Shown in pieces: positions 57,114 to 63,670 of a stretch of 64,000 nt of DNA (positions are counted from its first letter, which is position 1; each line of letters begins with the position of its first letter). Under the pieces are notes generated by a model, which saw only the letters and a program-made list of their open reading frames with translations, was not told the origin of the DNA and searched no databases. The position numbers and the translations under genes were made by a program. This DNA comes from Candidatus Gastranaerophilales bacterium (GTDB lineage Bacteria > Cyanobacteriota > Vampirovibrionia > Gastranaerophilales > Gastranaerophilaceae): positions 1-64,000 of the forward strand of contig CALVBP010000006.1 of assembly GCA_944325825.1 (NCBI GenBank). Reading direction: 5' to 3'.

Positions 57114-57839
57114 ATGTCAAAAGTAACTAAAAAACAAAAAAAGCTTCAGGAATTACTTGCTGATTTCACTCAGCCGGTAAGCGGACGTGAAGCATTAACT
57201 AAATTACAAGAAATATCCAAAGAAGTATCAAAGTTCAACGAAACAGTTGAATGTCACATGAGATTAGGTATTGAAGTAAAACATGCTGATCAACAGGTTA
57301 GATCAACTGTTGTACTTCCTGCCGGTTTAGGTAAAGAAGTTCGTGTCTGCGTTATTGCTAAAGGACCTAAGGTTAACGAAGCAAAAGACGCCGGTGCAGA
57401 TTTCTACGGAACAGAAGATATTATTGATAAAATCTCAGGCGGATGGTTTGAGTTTGATACATTAATAGCTACTCCTGACTGTATGGGTATGTTAGGTAAA
57501 TTAGGTAAAGTTTTAGGACCTAAAGGTTTGATGCCGAACCCTAAAACCGGTACTGTTACCTTAGATATAGCTAAAGCAGTTAAGGATGCTAAAGCAGGTA
57601 AAGTTGAATTCAGAGCTGATAAACAGGGTATGATTCACTGCCCTATAGGTAAAATCCAGTTCAGCAATGAAGATTTGGTTAAAAACTTCGGGACATTAGC
57701 AGAGGCCGTTTTAAGAGCTAAACCGTCTTCCGCTAAAGGAACCTATGTTAAGTCAGTTTATCTGACTACAACAATGGGACCAAGCATCAAGGTCGATTCC
57801 AAAAACCTTGCCGCCGAAGTTAAAGAAATTGTTGGTTGA
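57114..57839 (+). CDS. rplA: Ribosomal protein uL1
   Basis: This 241-residue protein has [30 protein letters not shown], the [31 protein letters not shown] signature and [25 protein letters not shown]. It forms the L1 stalk and, in bacteria studied, represses its own operon by binding an mRNA site. A terminator follows, so rplJ and rplL are not next to it. Confidence 0.98.
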   Translation: MSKVTKKQKKLQELLADFTQPVSGREALTKLQEISKEVSKFNETVECHMRLGIEVKHADQQVRSTVVLPAGLGKEVRVCVIAKGPKVNEAKDAGADFYGTEDIIDKISGGWFEFDTLIATPDCMGMLGKLGKVLGPKGLMPNPKTGTVTLDIAKAVKDAKAGKVEFRADKQGMIHCPIGKIQFSNEDLVKNFGTLAEAVLRAKPSSAKGTYVKSVYLTTTMGPSIKVDSKNLAAEVKEIVG

Positions 57840-57846
57840 TATTTAT

Positions 57847-57873
57847 AGCTGGCCTTACGGTCAGCTTTTTTTT
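57847..57873 (+). terminator. Terminator of rplA
   Basis: The stem AGCTGGCC / GGTCAGCT (one G-T pair) has a TTAC loop and is followed by eight T residues. Confidence 0.88.
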
Positions 57874-57875
57874 AA

Positions 57876-57916
57876 GAGAGCGGGTGAAAATGATGTAATC
57901 ATTTTCACCCGCTCTC
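57876..57916 (+). repeat. 19-bp perfect palindrome directly after the rplA terminator
   Basis: GAGAGCGGGTGAAAATGAT pairs perfectly with its copy across a GTA loop and is followed by CTTTTAAAT. It could be a second terminator, although such a long stem is unusual; it may instead be a mobile palindromic repeat. Confidence 0.8.
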
Positions 57917-57954
57917 CTTTTAAATCCGGATTGCGCCGTAATAATTTTACCTCC

Positions 57955-58028
57955 CCCCTCGGATTTATTCACTCAAACACGCTCTCGGCTCCGCCTTCCG
58001 CTATTGTTTCGTGAATAAACCCAAGGGG
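57955..58028. repeat. Palindromic repeat family P1, copy a
   Basis: Arms of 18 bases (CCCCTCGGATTTATTCAC / GTGAATAAACCCAAGGGG) flank a 38-base interior. The two arm mismatches are both A-C on the plus strand, and so G-U on the minus strand. Copy b is at 62224-62298. Confidence 0.85.
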
Positions 58029-58125
58029 ATGCCGACTTATCTTTTAACTTCACCCCGCACCCTTTTACCCATTTACCCCTAAAAGCTCAATTTATGGTAG
58101 AATTAAATAAAAAAGGAGATTAATT

Positions 58126-58407
58126 ATGAAAATCAGAGCAAGCCACATTTTAGTTGATACAAAAGAACAGGCAGAAAACCTTTTGCTTGATATTGAAAAC
58201 GGAGTCGCATTTGAAGACTTGGCAAAAGAATATTCTAAATGCCCATCAGGACGTAACGGCGGCGATTTAAGATGGTTCGGCAAAGGTATGATGGTTAAAC
58301 CTTTTGAAGATGCCGCTTTTGCACTCAAAAAAGGAGAAATTTCTAAGCCCGTAGAAACTCAATTCGGCTGGCACTTAATTAAACTCACTGATGTTGACGA
58401 GGATTAA
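58126..58407 (+). CDS. Parvulin-type peptidyl-prolyl cis-trans isomerase
   Basis: This 93-residue stand-alone parvulin domain has IRASHILVDTKEQAENLL, CPSGRNGGDLRWFGKGMMVKPFEDAAFAL and FGWHLIKLTDV, the catalytic core seen in PpiC/PrsA/SurA. It has no signal peptide, so it is a cytoplasmic PpiC-like form. AAAAAGGAG precedes the ATG. It lies 14 bases upstream of the aminopeptidase gene. Confidence 0.93.
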   Translation: MKIRASHILVDTKEQAENLLLDIENGVAFEDLAKEYSKCPSGRNGGDLRWFGKGMMVKPFEDAAFALKKGEISKPVETQFGWHLIKLTDVDED

Positions 58408-58421
58408 GTCCTGGAGAAATA

Positions 58422-59936
58422 ATGGATTACAATACCTTATTAGAGAATCTTGATATTGACTGCCTGCTAGTTAACTCAACTAACGAGTATTTAACAGAAT
58501 ATTCTGCACTTGATGAAAACGCAAGGTATACTTTAACGGGATTTTCCGGGTCTACAGGAGATGCTTTAATTACCAAAAGAGGAATATACCTCTTTGTTGA
58601 CGGCAGGTACCACACTCAAGCAGATATGGAGGCAAAAGAGGGTGTAAATATAATTAAACTTCAGCTCGGACAGAAACAGGATGATGAAATCTGCAAGCTT
58701 ATTAAGCCGGATGAAGTTCTCGGAATTGTATCTAAAAAGGTTTCACAAAGCAGATACGAAAAATTTCAGGCCAGAGTTAAAACTAGATTACTGATAAGTG
58801 ACCCTGTAAATAATTACACCTGCCATCATACCGAAGAACCCGTTGACTGCGGTTACGAGCCACGAGAATTTACCCCTGTAAGACCTACATTTATAACTAA
58901 CCTTGAAGAAGTTTCTTATCTTACCGGATTACGAGATTTTTCCGAAGACGGTTCAGCAAAAATATGGGGAAAATTATTTATTAACGGCGAAAATCAAATA
59001 CTTTTCAAAGAATCTTCCGATGAATTTTTGAAAAGCTTTGATAAAGAACTTATAGTTGATAAAAATTCAATAAATGCATATGACTACTCATTAATTAAAA
59101 ATCCTGTTCATAAGGTTTCGGAAGTAAAAATTCTTAAGTCAGTAAAAACAGATGCAGAAATTGAATTATACAAAAAGAATTTTGAAGCTACTGATAAAGC
59201 TGTAATGGCAATTCGCAGTTATATTGAGTCAAATGATAACCTTAGTGAATTTGAGATTGCCCGAAGGCTGAGAGAAGAGTTTATAAACTACGGAGCTGAG
59301 TCATTAAGCTTTAAATCAATTGTTGCTGTGGATAAAAATTCTGCATTAGCTCATTATTCAAAAAACGCAAAAGATGTATATTTAAAAGAAGGCTCTCTTG
59401 TTCTTATTGATTGTGGTGCTTACTATAAAAACGGTCTCGCAACAGATATAACAAGAGTTTTTGTAAAAGGTGAACCGTCAGAATTACAAAAACGAGTTTA
59501 TACAACAGTATTGAAAGCTTTTTTAAATGCTTATAATTGTCACCTCACCCCAGCCCTCTCCTCAAAGGAGAGGAAGGAAAAAATTACCGGATTTGAAATG
59601 GACACAAAAGCTCGCCAAATTCTTGATAACAAAATAGAAGGTTTCACCTTCTCACACGGGCTCGGGCACGGAATCGGAATTAATGTACATGAATATCCGC
59701 CGAATTTGAGTCAAAATGAAATAGCAAAAGTTGAAATTCTTGATAATATGTGTTTTACAATAGAGCCGGGGCTATACAATCCTGAACATTTCGGAGTACG
59801 GCTTGAAAATTCCTGCTACAGAAAAAACGGAAAAAATATTTCTTTTGTAAAAACAGGATATGAAGGGAAATTAATTGATTATACTCTTTTAAATGCACAA
59901 GAAAAAGAATGGCTCAAGGAGTTTGAAATTTTATGA
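58422..59936 (+). CDS. pepP: Xaa-Pro aminopeptidase (M24), with an in-frame repeat insertion
   Basis: This 504-residue protein has a creatinase-like N-terminal domain (YTLTGFSGSTGDALIT, FVDGRYHTQAD) and the pita-bread metallopeptidase domain. Its five metal ligands are two Asp in VLIDCGAYYKNGLATDITR, His in SHGLGHGIGINVHE, Glu in TIEPGLYNPE and Glu in VRLENSCYR. Residues about 373-386 (CHLTPALSSKERKE) are encoded by a 33-base palindromic repeat that matches intergenic copies at 62072-62107 and 62373-62412. The remaining sequence lines up with M24 enzymes without it. It releases N-terminal residues preceding proline. It overlaps the methyltransferase gene by four bases. Confidence 0.92.
   Translation: MDYNTLLENLDIDCLLVNSTNEYLTEYSALDENARYTLTGFSGSTGDALITKRGIYLFVDGRYHTQADMEAKEGVNIIKLQLGQKQDDEICKLIKPDEVLGIVSKKVSQSRYEKFQARVKTRLLISDPVNNYTCHHTEEPVDCGYEPREFTPVRPTFITNLEEVSYLTGLRDFSEDGSAKIWGKLFINGENQILFKESSDEFLKSFDKELIVDKNSINAYDYSLIKNPVHKVSEVKILKSVKTDAEIELYKKNFEATDKAVMAIRSYIESNDNLSEFEIARRLREEFINYGAESLSFKSIVAVDKNSALAHYSKNAKDVYLKEGSLVLIDCGAYYKNGLATDITRVFVKGEPSELQKRVYTTVLKAFLNAYNCHLTPALSSKERKEKITGFEMDTKARQILDNKIEGFTFSHGLGHGIGINVHEYPPNLSQNEIAKVEILDNMCFTIEPGLYNPEHFGVRLENSCYRKNGKNISFVKTGYEGKLIDYTLLNAQEKEWLKEFEIL
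59541..59573 (+). repeat. Palindromic repeat family A copy inside pepP
   Basis: CACCTCACCCCAGCC precedes a perfect eight-pair hairpin (CCTCTCCT / AGGAGAGG, three-base loop). It keeps the reading frame open. Reverse complements of the intergenic copies at 62072-62107 and 62373-62412 align with it. Confidence 0.85.
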
Positions 59937-60676
59937 AAATAACAAGTGTACACAATGAGCTTATAAAAGAAACCGCAAAATTACTACAAAAAAAATACAG
60001 AGATGAAACCGGATTCTTTATTATAGAAGGTTCGAAAGGAATTAATGAAGCTATACAAGCAGGACTTGATATTAAACAAATCTTCTTATCAGAACCAACC
60101 GAACAATATAACGGCTATAACCAGATAGAAGTGACAGAAGCTGTTATGGCAAAAATTACTGATACAAAAGCGCCGCCAAAAATTGCAGCTGTAGTAAAGC
60201 AGCCGGAACAAAACCTTGAAGAATTAAAAAACGTTAAAAAAGTAGCTCTTTTTGAAGGAATTAAAGATCCTGGCAATTTAGGCACAATATTGAGAACGGC
60301 AGCTGCATTTGAAATAGACGGAGTGATTCTTTTCGGCGATACAGTTGATATTTATAACCCTAAATGTGTCCGTGCAACTGTAGGAAATCTGTGGAAAACA
60401 AAAGTTTTTGAAATAAAAGATTTTGCGAAACTTGAAGCAAACTTCAAAGATTTTCAGAGGATTGCAACCCTTCCTTCAAAAGAGGCCATTCCGCTTAATA
60501 AATTTACACCTGAAGATAAAATTCTTGTAATGTTTGGCTCCGAAGCCGACGGACTAAGCGATAAACTTAAAAATTTCGCAACAGATAATATAACGATAGA
60601 AATGTCTTCTCGAGTTGAGTCTCTTAATTTAAGCATATCTGCCGGAATAATTCTTTATAATATATTTGAAAAATAA
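59933..60676 (+). CDS. SpoU/TrmH-family RNA 2'-O-methyltransferase
   Basis: This 247-residue protein has an N-terminal L30e-like RNA-binding domain (about 1-95) and a SPOUT knot: ALFEGIKDPGNLGTILRTAAAFEIDGVILFG (motif 1), MFGSEADGLSD (motif 2) and IEMSSRVESLNLSISAGIILYNI (motif 3). The N of DPGN, the G-E-A-x-G and the S-L-N-x-S are the SAM and catalytic residues. It methylates a ribose in tRNA or rRNA; the target is unknown. Confidence 0.92.
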   Translation: MKITSVHNELIKETAKLLQKKYRDETGFFIIEGSKGINEAIQAGLDIKQIFLSEPTEQYNGYNQIEVTEAVMAKITDTKAPPKIAAVVKQPEQNLEELKNVKKVALFEGIKDPGNLGTILRTAAAFEIDGVILFGDTVDIYNPKCVRATVGNLWKTKVFEIKDFAKLEANFKDFQRIATLPSKEAIPLNKFTPEDKILVMFGSEADGLSDKLKNFATDNITIEMSSRVESLNLSISAGIILYNIFEK

Positions 60677-60751
60677 TGCAGCGGGGAATCTCTTGTTGCT
60701 TATTATCCCGCTCATTACCTCTTTTCACTAATTTATCACTCATTTACCCCG

Positions 60752-60780
60752 AAAAAAAACCCCCGCTTACAGCGGAGGCC
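60752..60780 (-). terminator. Terminator of the flagellin gene
   Basis: Minus-strand stem CCTCCGCT / AGCGGGGG with a GTA loop, followed by eight T residues. Confidence 0.85.
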
Positions 60781-60798
60781 TTCAATTACGATATCACA

Positions 60799-61788
60799 CT
60801 AAATCAAGTTTAATGCTATACTTGGCGTTTGGTTAGCCGTAGATAGCAATGTTGCAGAAGATTGCTGCAATATTTGATACTTAATATAATTTGAAGCTTC
60901 TGTTGCTACATCAGCATCTTTAATTGATGAGTTAGCTGATACGATATTCTCCTTCTGTACACTTATTGCATCAACAGCTGATTCTACACGGTTCATATAA
61001 GCACCTATCAAGGTTCTTCTATCTGAAATATTTTCAATTGCATCGTCTATAAAGTATAAGAATTCACGAGCAGTAGAATCTGTTGTATAAACAGCATCGC
61101 ATATTGCCGTAATACAAGAAAGTGTTCCGTCTTCATAATCATCGGCAGCAAGTTCTGCGACTCTATCTGCCAGATGAGTCGTTGTTTCTTCTGCATTGGC
61201 TCTTTGATACCAGGTATCACTGGCTTGCCCGCCGGCAACAAAAATCGCAGTACACATTGCTGATTCAAAAAGTGAAGCGTCAAGATTAATAATATTCGGC
61301 AAACCAGCATTATTACTTACTTGAAGATTTACACCTTCTCCTGAGACAGCAGCATTGCTTGTACCATCTAAAAGCTGAATTCCGTTATAATCTATAACTC
61401 TGCAAAGACGATTAATTTCCATCATTCTTTGCTCAACTTCAGCTCTTATTGCCTGCATAGAAGAAGTACCATAAGTACCGTTTGCTGCCTGTTCGGTCAA
61501 ATCTCTTATACGCTGTAAGTAGCTTCCTACGATATCTAAAACACCTTCTTCCGTATCCAGAAGGGAAAGTCCCATTTCAGCATTAGATTCAGCAACATCA
61601 TAACCTGATATTTGAGCTTCCATTAAAGTTGATACTGCGGATCCGGCTGCATCGTCAGCACCTGAGTTAATTCTAAAACCTGTTGATAATCTCTCCATTG
61701 CAGTATTCATCCCTGCAGTTGCTTGAGACAAGTTCCTTTGAGCCGTCAATGCGGCAAGGTTCGTGTTAATCGTAATTGATGAAGTCAT
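60799..61788 (-). CDS. fliC: Flagellin
   Basis: This 329-residue filament protein has a conserved N-terminal D0/D1 region (INTNLAALTAQRNLSQATAGMNTAMERLSTGFRINSGADDAAGSAVS, then SYLQRIRDLTEQAANGT) and a C-terminal D1/D0 region (LIGAYMNRVESAVDAIS, IKYQILQQSSATLLSTANQTPSIALNLI). The central variable part is short. The LQRIRDLTEQ helix keeps the Arg, Leu and Gln positions important for TLR5 recognition in Salmonella flagellin. Four cysteines are present (LCRV, AMCTA, SCITAICD), which is unusual for a filament protein. Confidence 0.95.
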   Translation of the reverse strand: MTSSITINTNLAALTAQRNLSQATAGMNTAMERLSTGFRINSGADDAAGSAVSTLMEAQISGYDVAESNAEMGLSLLDTEEGVLDIVGSYLQRIRDLTEQAANGTYGTSSMQAIRAEVEQRMMEINRLCRVIDYNGIQLLDGTSNAAVSGEGVNLQVSNNAGLPNIINLDASLFESAMCTAIFVAGGQASDTWYQRANAEETTTHLADRVAELAADDYEDGTLSCITAICDAVYTTDSTAREFLYFIDDAIENISDRRTLIGAYMNRVESAVDAISVQKENIVSANSSIKDADVATEASNYIKYQILQQSSATLLSTANQTPSIALNLI

Positions 61789-62028
61789 AATTCAATCTCC
61801 TTTTTTTCTTCATTTCATCCTTGATAAATTACTATTCAATTTTAAATTTCAACATTAATAAGCTTGCGTAACAGAACCGCAAACAGCCTAATATCGTGTG
61901 ATTATCGGATTTATACCTTCACACTAATATACTAAGATATTTATATAAAGAATTAAATTCTCTTTAAGTTAGAACTTTCTCTACCTAAAGTATAAATTTT
62001 AGGTAATTATAAATATTCCCGCCAAATA

Positions 62029-62056
62029 GATACTTCGCTTACGCACAGTATGACGG
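62029..62056 (+). repeat. Repeat family P3, copy a
   Basis: A 28-base unit starting GATACTTCGCTTACGC and ending AGTATGACGG, with ATACT/AGTAT ends that pair. Copy b (63315-63342) differs at two positions. Confidence 0.8.
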
Positions 62057-62071
62057 AGGAAATAAACTTAG

Positions 62072-62107
62072 CTCCCTCCCCTGATTGGGGAGGGCAGGGG
62101 TGGGGAG
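62072..62107 (-). repeat. Repeat family A, intergenic copy 1
   Basis: CCCTCCCC pairs with GGGGAGGG, with a CAGGGGTGGGGAG flank. The reverse complement matches the copy inside pepP. Confidence 0.8.
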
Positions 62108-62161
62108 CCGTAAGTGACTGGTGAATAGTAATTGAGTTAATAAGTGATTGAGTGAATAAGA

Positions 62162-62201
62162 TGTTTGTATAACTTGTCACCCTGAACTTGATTCAGGGTC
62201 T
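62162..62201 (+). repeat. Repeat family P2, copy a
   Basis: TGTTTGTATAACTTGTC is followed by an eight-pair hairpin ACCCTGAA / TTCAGGGT with loop CTTGA. Confidence 0.85.
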
Positions 62202-62223
62202 ATCAATTTCAATATAAATATTT

Positions 62224-62298
62224 CTTGGAGGTTTTATTCTCTCAAACACCCTTCCGGCTTTGCCTCCCGCTATCGTTTCGAGAACAAAACCTCCAGAG
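62224..62298. repeat. Palindromic repeat family P1, copy b
   Basis: Arms CTTGGAGGTTTTATTCTC and GAGAACAAAACCTCCAGAG pair over at least 15 positions around a 38-base interior that matches copy a (57955-58028) at 31 of 38 positions. The one internal arm mismatch is A-C, and so G-U on the minus strand. Confidence 0.85.
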
Positions 62299-62372
62299 TA
62301 TCAAAATATATAAATGCCGAACACGACAGCAATATCATCATTTTCTGAGAAGAAAGGACATTGGTAAATCTT

Positions 62373-62412
62373 ACCCCCTCCCCTGCTCGGGGAGGACAGA
62401 GGTGGGGGAGGG
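62373..62412 (-). repeat. Repeat family A, intergenic copy 2
   Basis: CCCCTCCCC and CGGGGAGGA pair around a short loop, followed by CAGAGGTGGGGGAGGGG. It adjoins P4 copy a. Confidence 0.75.
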
Positions 62413-62413
62413 G

Positions 62414-62517
62414 CAATCACAGGCATTTTTCGGTAGAAAAATGCAGTAAAAAGTGTTTTTTCTTTCTTTGGGAGGGTTTCTTTCTTTTTGTATCGCAAGA
62501 AAAGAAAGAAATACTCT
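62414..62517 (+). repeat. Composite repeat P4, copy a
   Basis: CAATCACA is followed by the hairpin GGCATTTTTC-GGTA-GAAAAATGC, then TTTTTCTTTCTTTGGGAG and a second inverted repeat of TTTCTTTC/GAAAGAAA. Copy b is at 63092-63193. Confidence 0.85.
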
Positions 62518-62542
62518 GAATACCAACGGATGGGAAATAAGG

Positions 62543-62582
62543 TGTTTGTATAGCCTGTCATGCTGAACTCGATTCAGCATCT
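62543..62582 (+). repeat. Repeat family P2, copy b
   Basis: Same layout as copy a, with hairpin ATGCTGAA / TTCAGCAT and loop CTCGA. Two stem positions differ from copy a and both remain paired. Confidence 0.85.
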
Positions 62583-62822
62583 TACCAATGTAGCGTTATA
62601 CTTGGTTTCCGGTAAGATCCCGAAGGGGTAAATATAAGTTAGCAGGCTAGACCAACACAATAGTCCGCTTGGTATAAAAAATTCGGGATGACATCTTCGT
62701 TTATTCTCTTTTATATGTTCTTTTTGGTCACAATACATATCTTTACTCATTTTCCCGTTTTTGTATAAAATTATCTTTCTATCGGAAGAGGGCTTTGCAT
62801 TTCTTTTATTTAATTAACCCTT

Positions 62823-62869
62823 GTACTTTTCTTTTTCTTTATTTACGAGGCAAAGAAAAAGAAAAGTAC
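62823..62869. repeat. 18-bp perfect palindrome P5
   Basis: GTACTTTTCTTTTTCTTT and its exact reverse complement are separated by 11 bases. An additional A/G-rich copy (AAAAGAAAAAGAAAA) follows. Confidence 0.9.
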
Positions 62870-63091
62870 GAAAAGAAAAAGAAAACACGTATTGCTTTCA
62901 ATGCCCTTCGGGCATCATACGGGTTGTGCTTCGCACAATTTCTTAAGCTCGCTATTGCGGCTTTGCCGCACGCTCGCTATTGACACTTCACCCTCCAACT
63001 GTGAAAACCCCTCCAGGATTCCTAAGCTCACAAAGTTCGCAAAGGAATCCTACCCTCCCCGCCTTCCGCTTACGCTTCCCGGGGAGGATTA

Positions 63092-63193
63092 CAATCAGGC
63101 ATTTTTCGGTAGAAAAATGCAGCAGCACGGGTTTTTCTTTCTTTGGGAGCGTTTCTTTCTTTTTTCATCGTAAAAAAAAGAAAGAAATGCTCT
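63092..63193 (+). repeat. Composite repeat P4, copy b
   Basis: Same order of modules as copy a: CAATCA, the GGCATTTTTC/GAAAAATGC hairpin, the TTTCTTTCTTTGGGAG block and the GAGCGTTTCTTTC/GAAAGAAATGCTC inverted repeat. It is preceded by a CCTCCCC/GGGGAGG stem, as is copy a. Confidence 0.85.
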
Positions 63194-63314
63194 AAAGCTA
63201 CTTAAACATTGATAGATTCCGGTTCAGAGGCCGGAATGACTGAGTCCAATTCGTTATTCTGAGGCATTAGCCGAAGAACCGCAATGGTTGGGCACTTCCA
63301 CCCTTAGTCTTTGC

Positions 63315-63342
63315 GATACTTCGCTTACGCTTAGTATGACGG
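63315..63342 (+). repeat. Repeat family P3, copy b
   Basis: Identical to copy a at 26 of 28 positions. Confidence 0.8.
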
Positions 63343-63438
63343 TAGAAGGTAGGATGCGGTAAATCGTTGATTTACCGCATCCTACTTGAAAAGAAATAAC
63401 CTTAATGCTAAACTATAGGTCAAAAGAGGTATGAAAAA

Positions 63439-63642
63439 GTGACAGTCGAATTAACCAACGAAGAAATTGTAACAAAATTACTCTCCTCTAATGAAGTTAT
63501 AAAGCCTCAAAAGGGTAATTTTTATATTTCTAACCCTATGCTGGATACTTTAGGTGATTTTTTGCTTGATATAGAACCTGAATATCAAAAGCCTCCGTCA
63601 CTTGAGACAAAGGATACAAAATATATTTTTATAAAGCAATAA
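63439..63642 (+). CDS. Small hypothetical protein
   Basis: This 67-residue protein begins at GTG, with AAAGAGG nine bases upstream. The ATG at 63431 is out of frame and stops after three codons. The sequence (TNEEIVTKLLSSNEVIKPQKGNFYISNPMLDTLGDFLLDIEPEYQKPP) looks like a small alpha-beta protein. A terminator follows. No family is recognised. Confidence 0.5.
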   Translation: MTVELTNEEIVTKLLSSNEVIKPQKGNFYISNPMLDTLGDFLLDIEPEYQKPPSLETKDTKYIFIKQ

Positions 63643-63670
63643 AAAACTCCCTGTCGGGAGTTTTTTATTT
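63641..63670. terminator. Bidirectional terminator
   Basis: AAAAAACTCCC-TGTC-GGGAGTTTTTT lies between two convergent genes with T-runs on both strands. Confidence 0.9.

Larger units (their letters stand above)
61789..63438. other. 1.65-kb gene-free tract dense in palindromic repeats
   Basis: The tract contains no supportable gene. About the first 240 bases are AT-rich and form the flagellin upstream region. From 62029 to about 63345 it is a mosaic of inverted repeats, listed separately: families A, P1, P2, P3, P4 and P5. Smaller hairpins occur at 62900-62985 (GCCCTTCGGGC, TTGTGCTTCGCACAA, TGCGGCTTTGCCGCA), and others at 63016-63085. Open frames of 60-90 codons here cover the repeats and have no good start. 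Confidence 0.8.

Noticed and set aside
57808-58014. 68-codon ORF across the rplA end and the P1 repeat
   Set aside because: It covers a terminator and palindromes and has no start signal.
57955-58028. P1 repeat as an integron attC site (AAAC and GTTT inside the stem, bulged bases)
   Set aside because: The core GTTRRRY and its inverse are not at the stem ends, no integrase or cassette array is present, and the arms are longer than in attC.
61902-61909. TCCGATAA on the minus strand upstream of flagellin, like a sigma28 -10 box
   Set aside because: No TAAA-like -35 element occurs at the required 15-base spacing, so the match is not convincing.
62225-63195. Several 60-93 codon ORFs in the repeat tract
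   Set aside because: They track the palindromic repeats on both strands, lack ribosome binding sites and have no protein-like sequence.
62029-63342. CRISPR array
   Set aside because: Repeats are of different families, with irregular spacing and no uniform spacers, and no cas gene is in the window.
63431-63442. Three-codon ORF overlapping the GTG start of the small gene at 63439
   Set aside because: The ATG is one base after the AAAGAGG site, so initiation there is unlikely.
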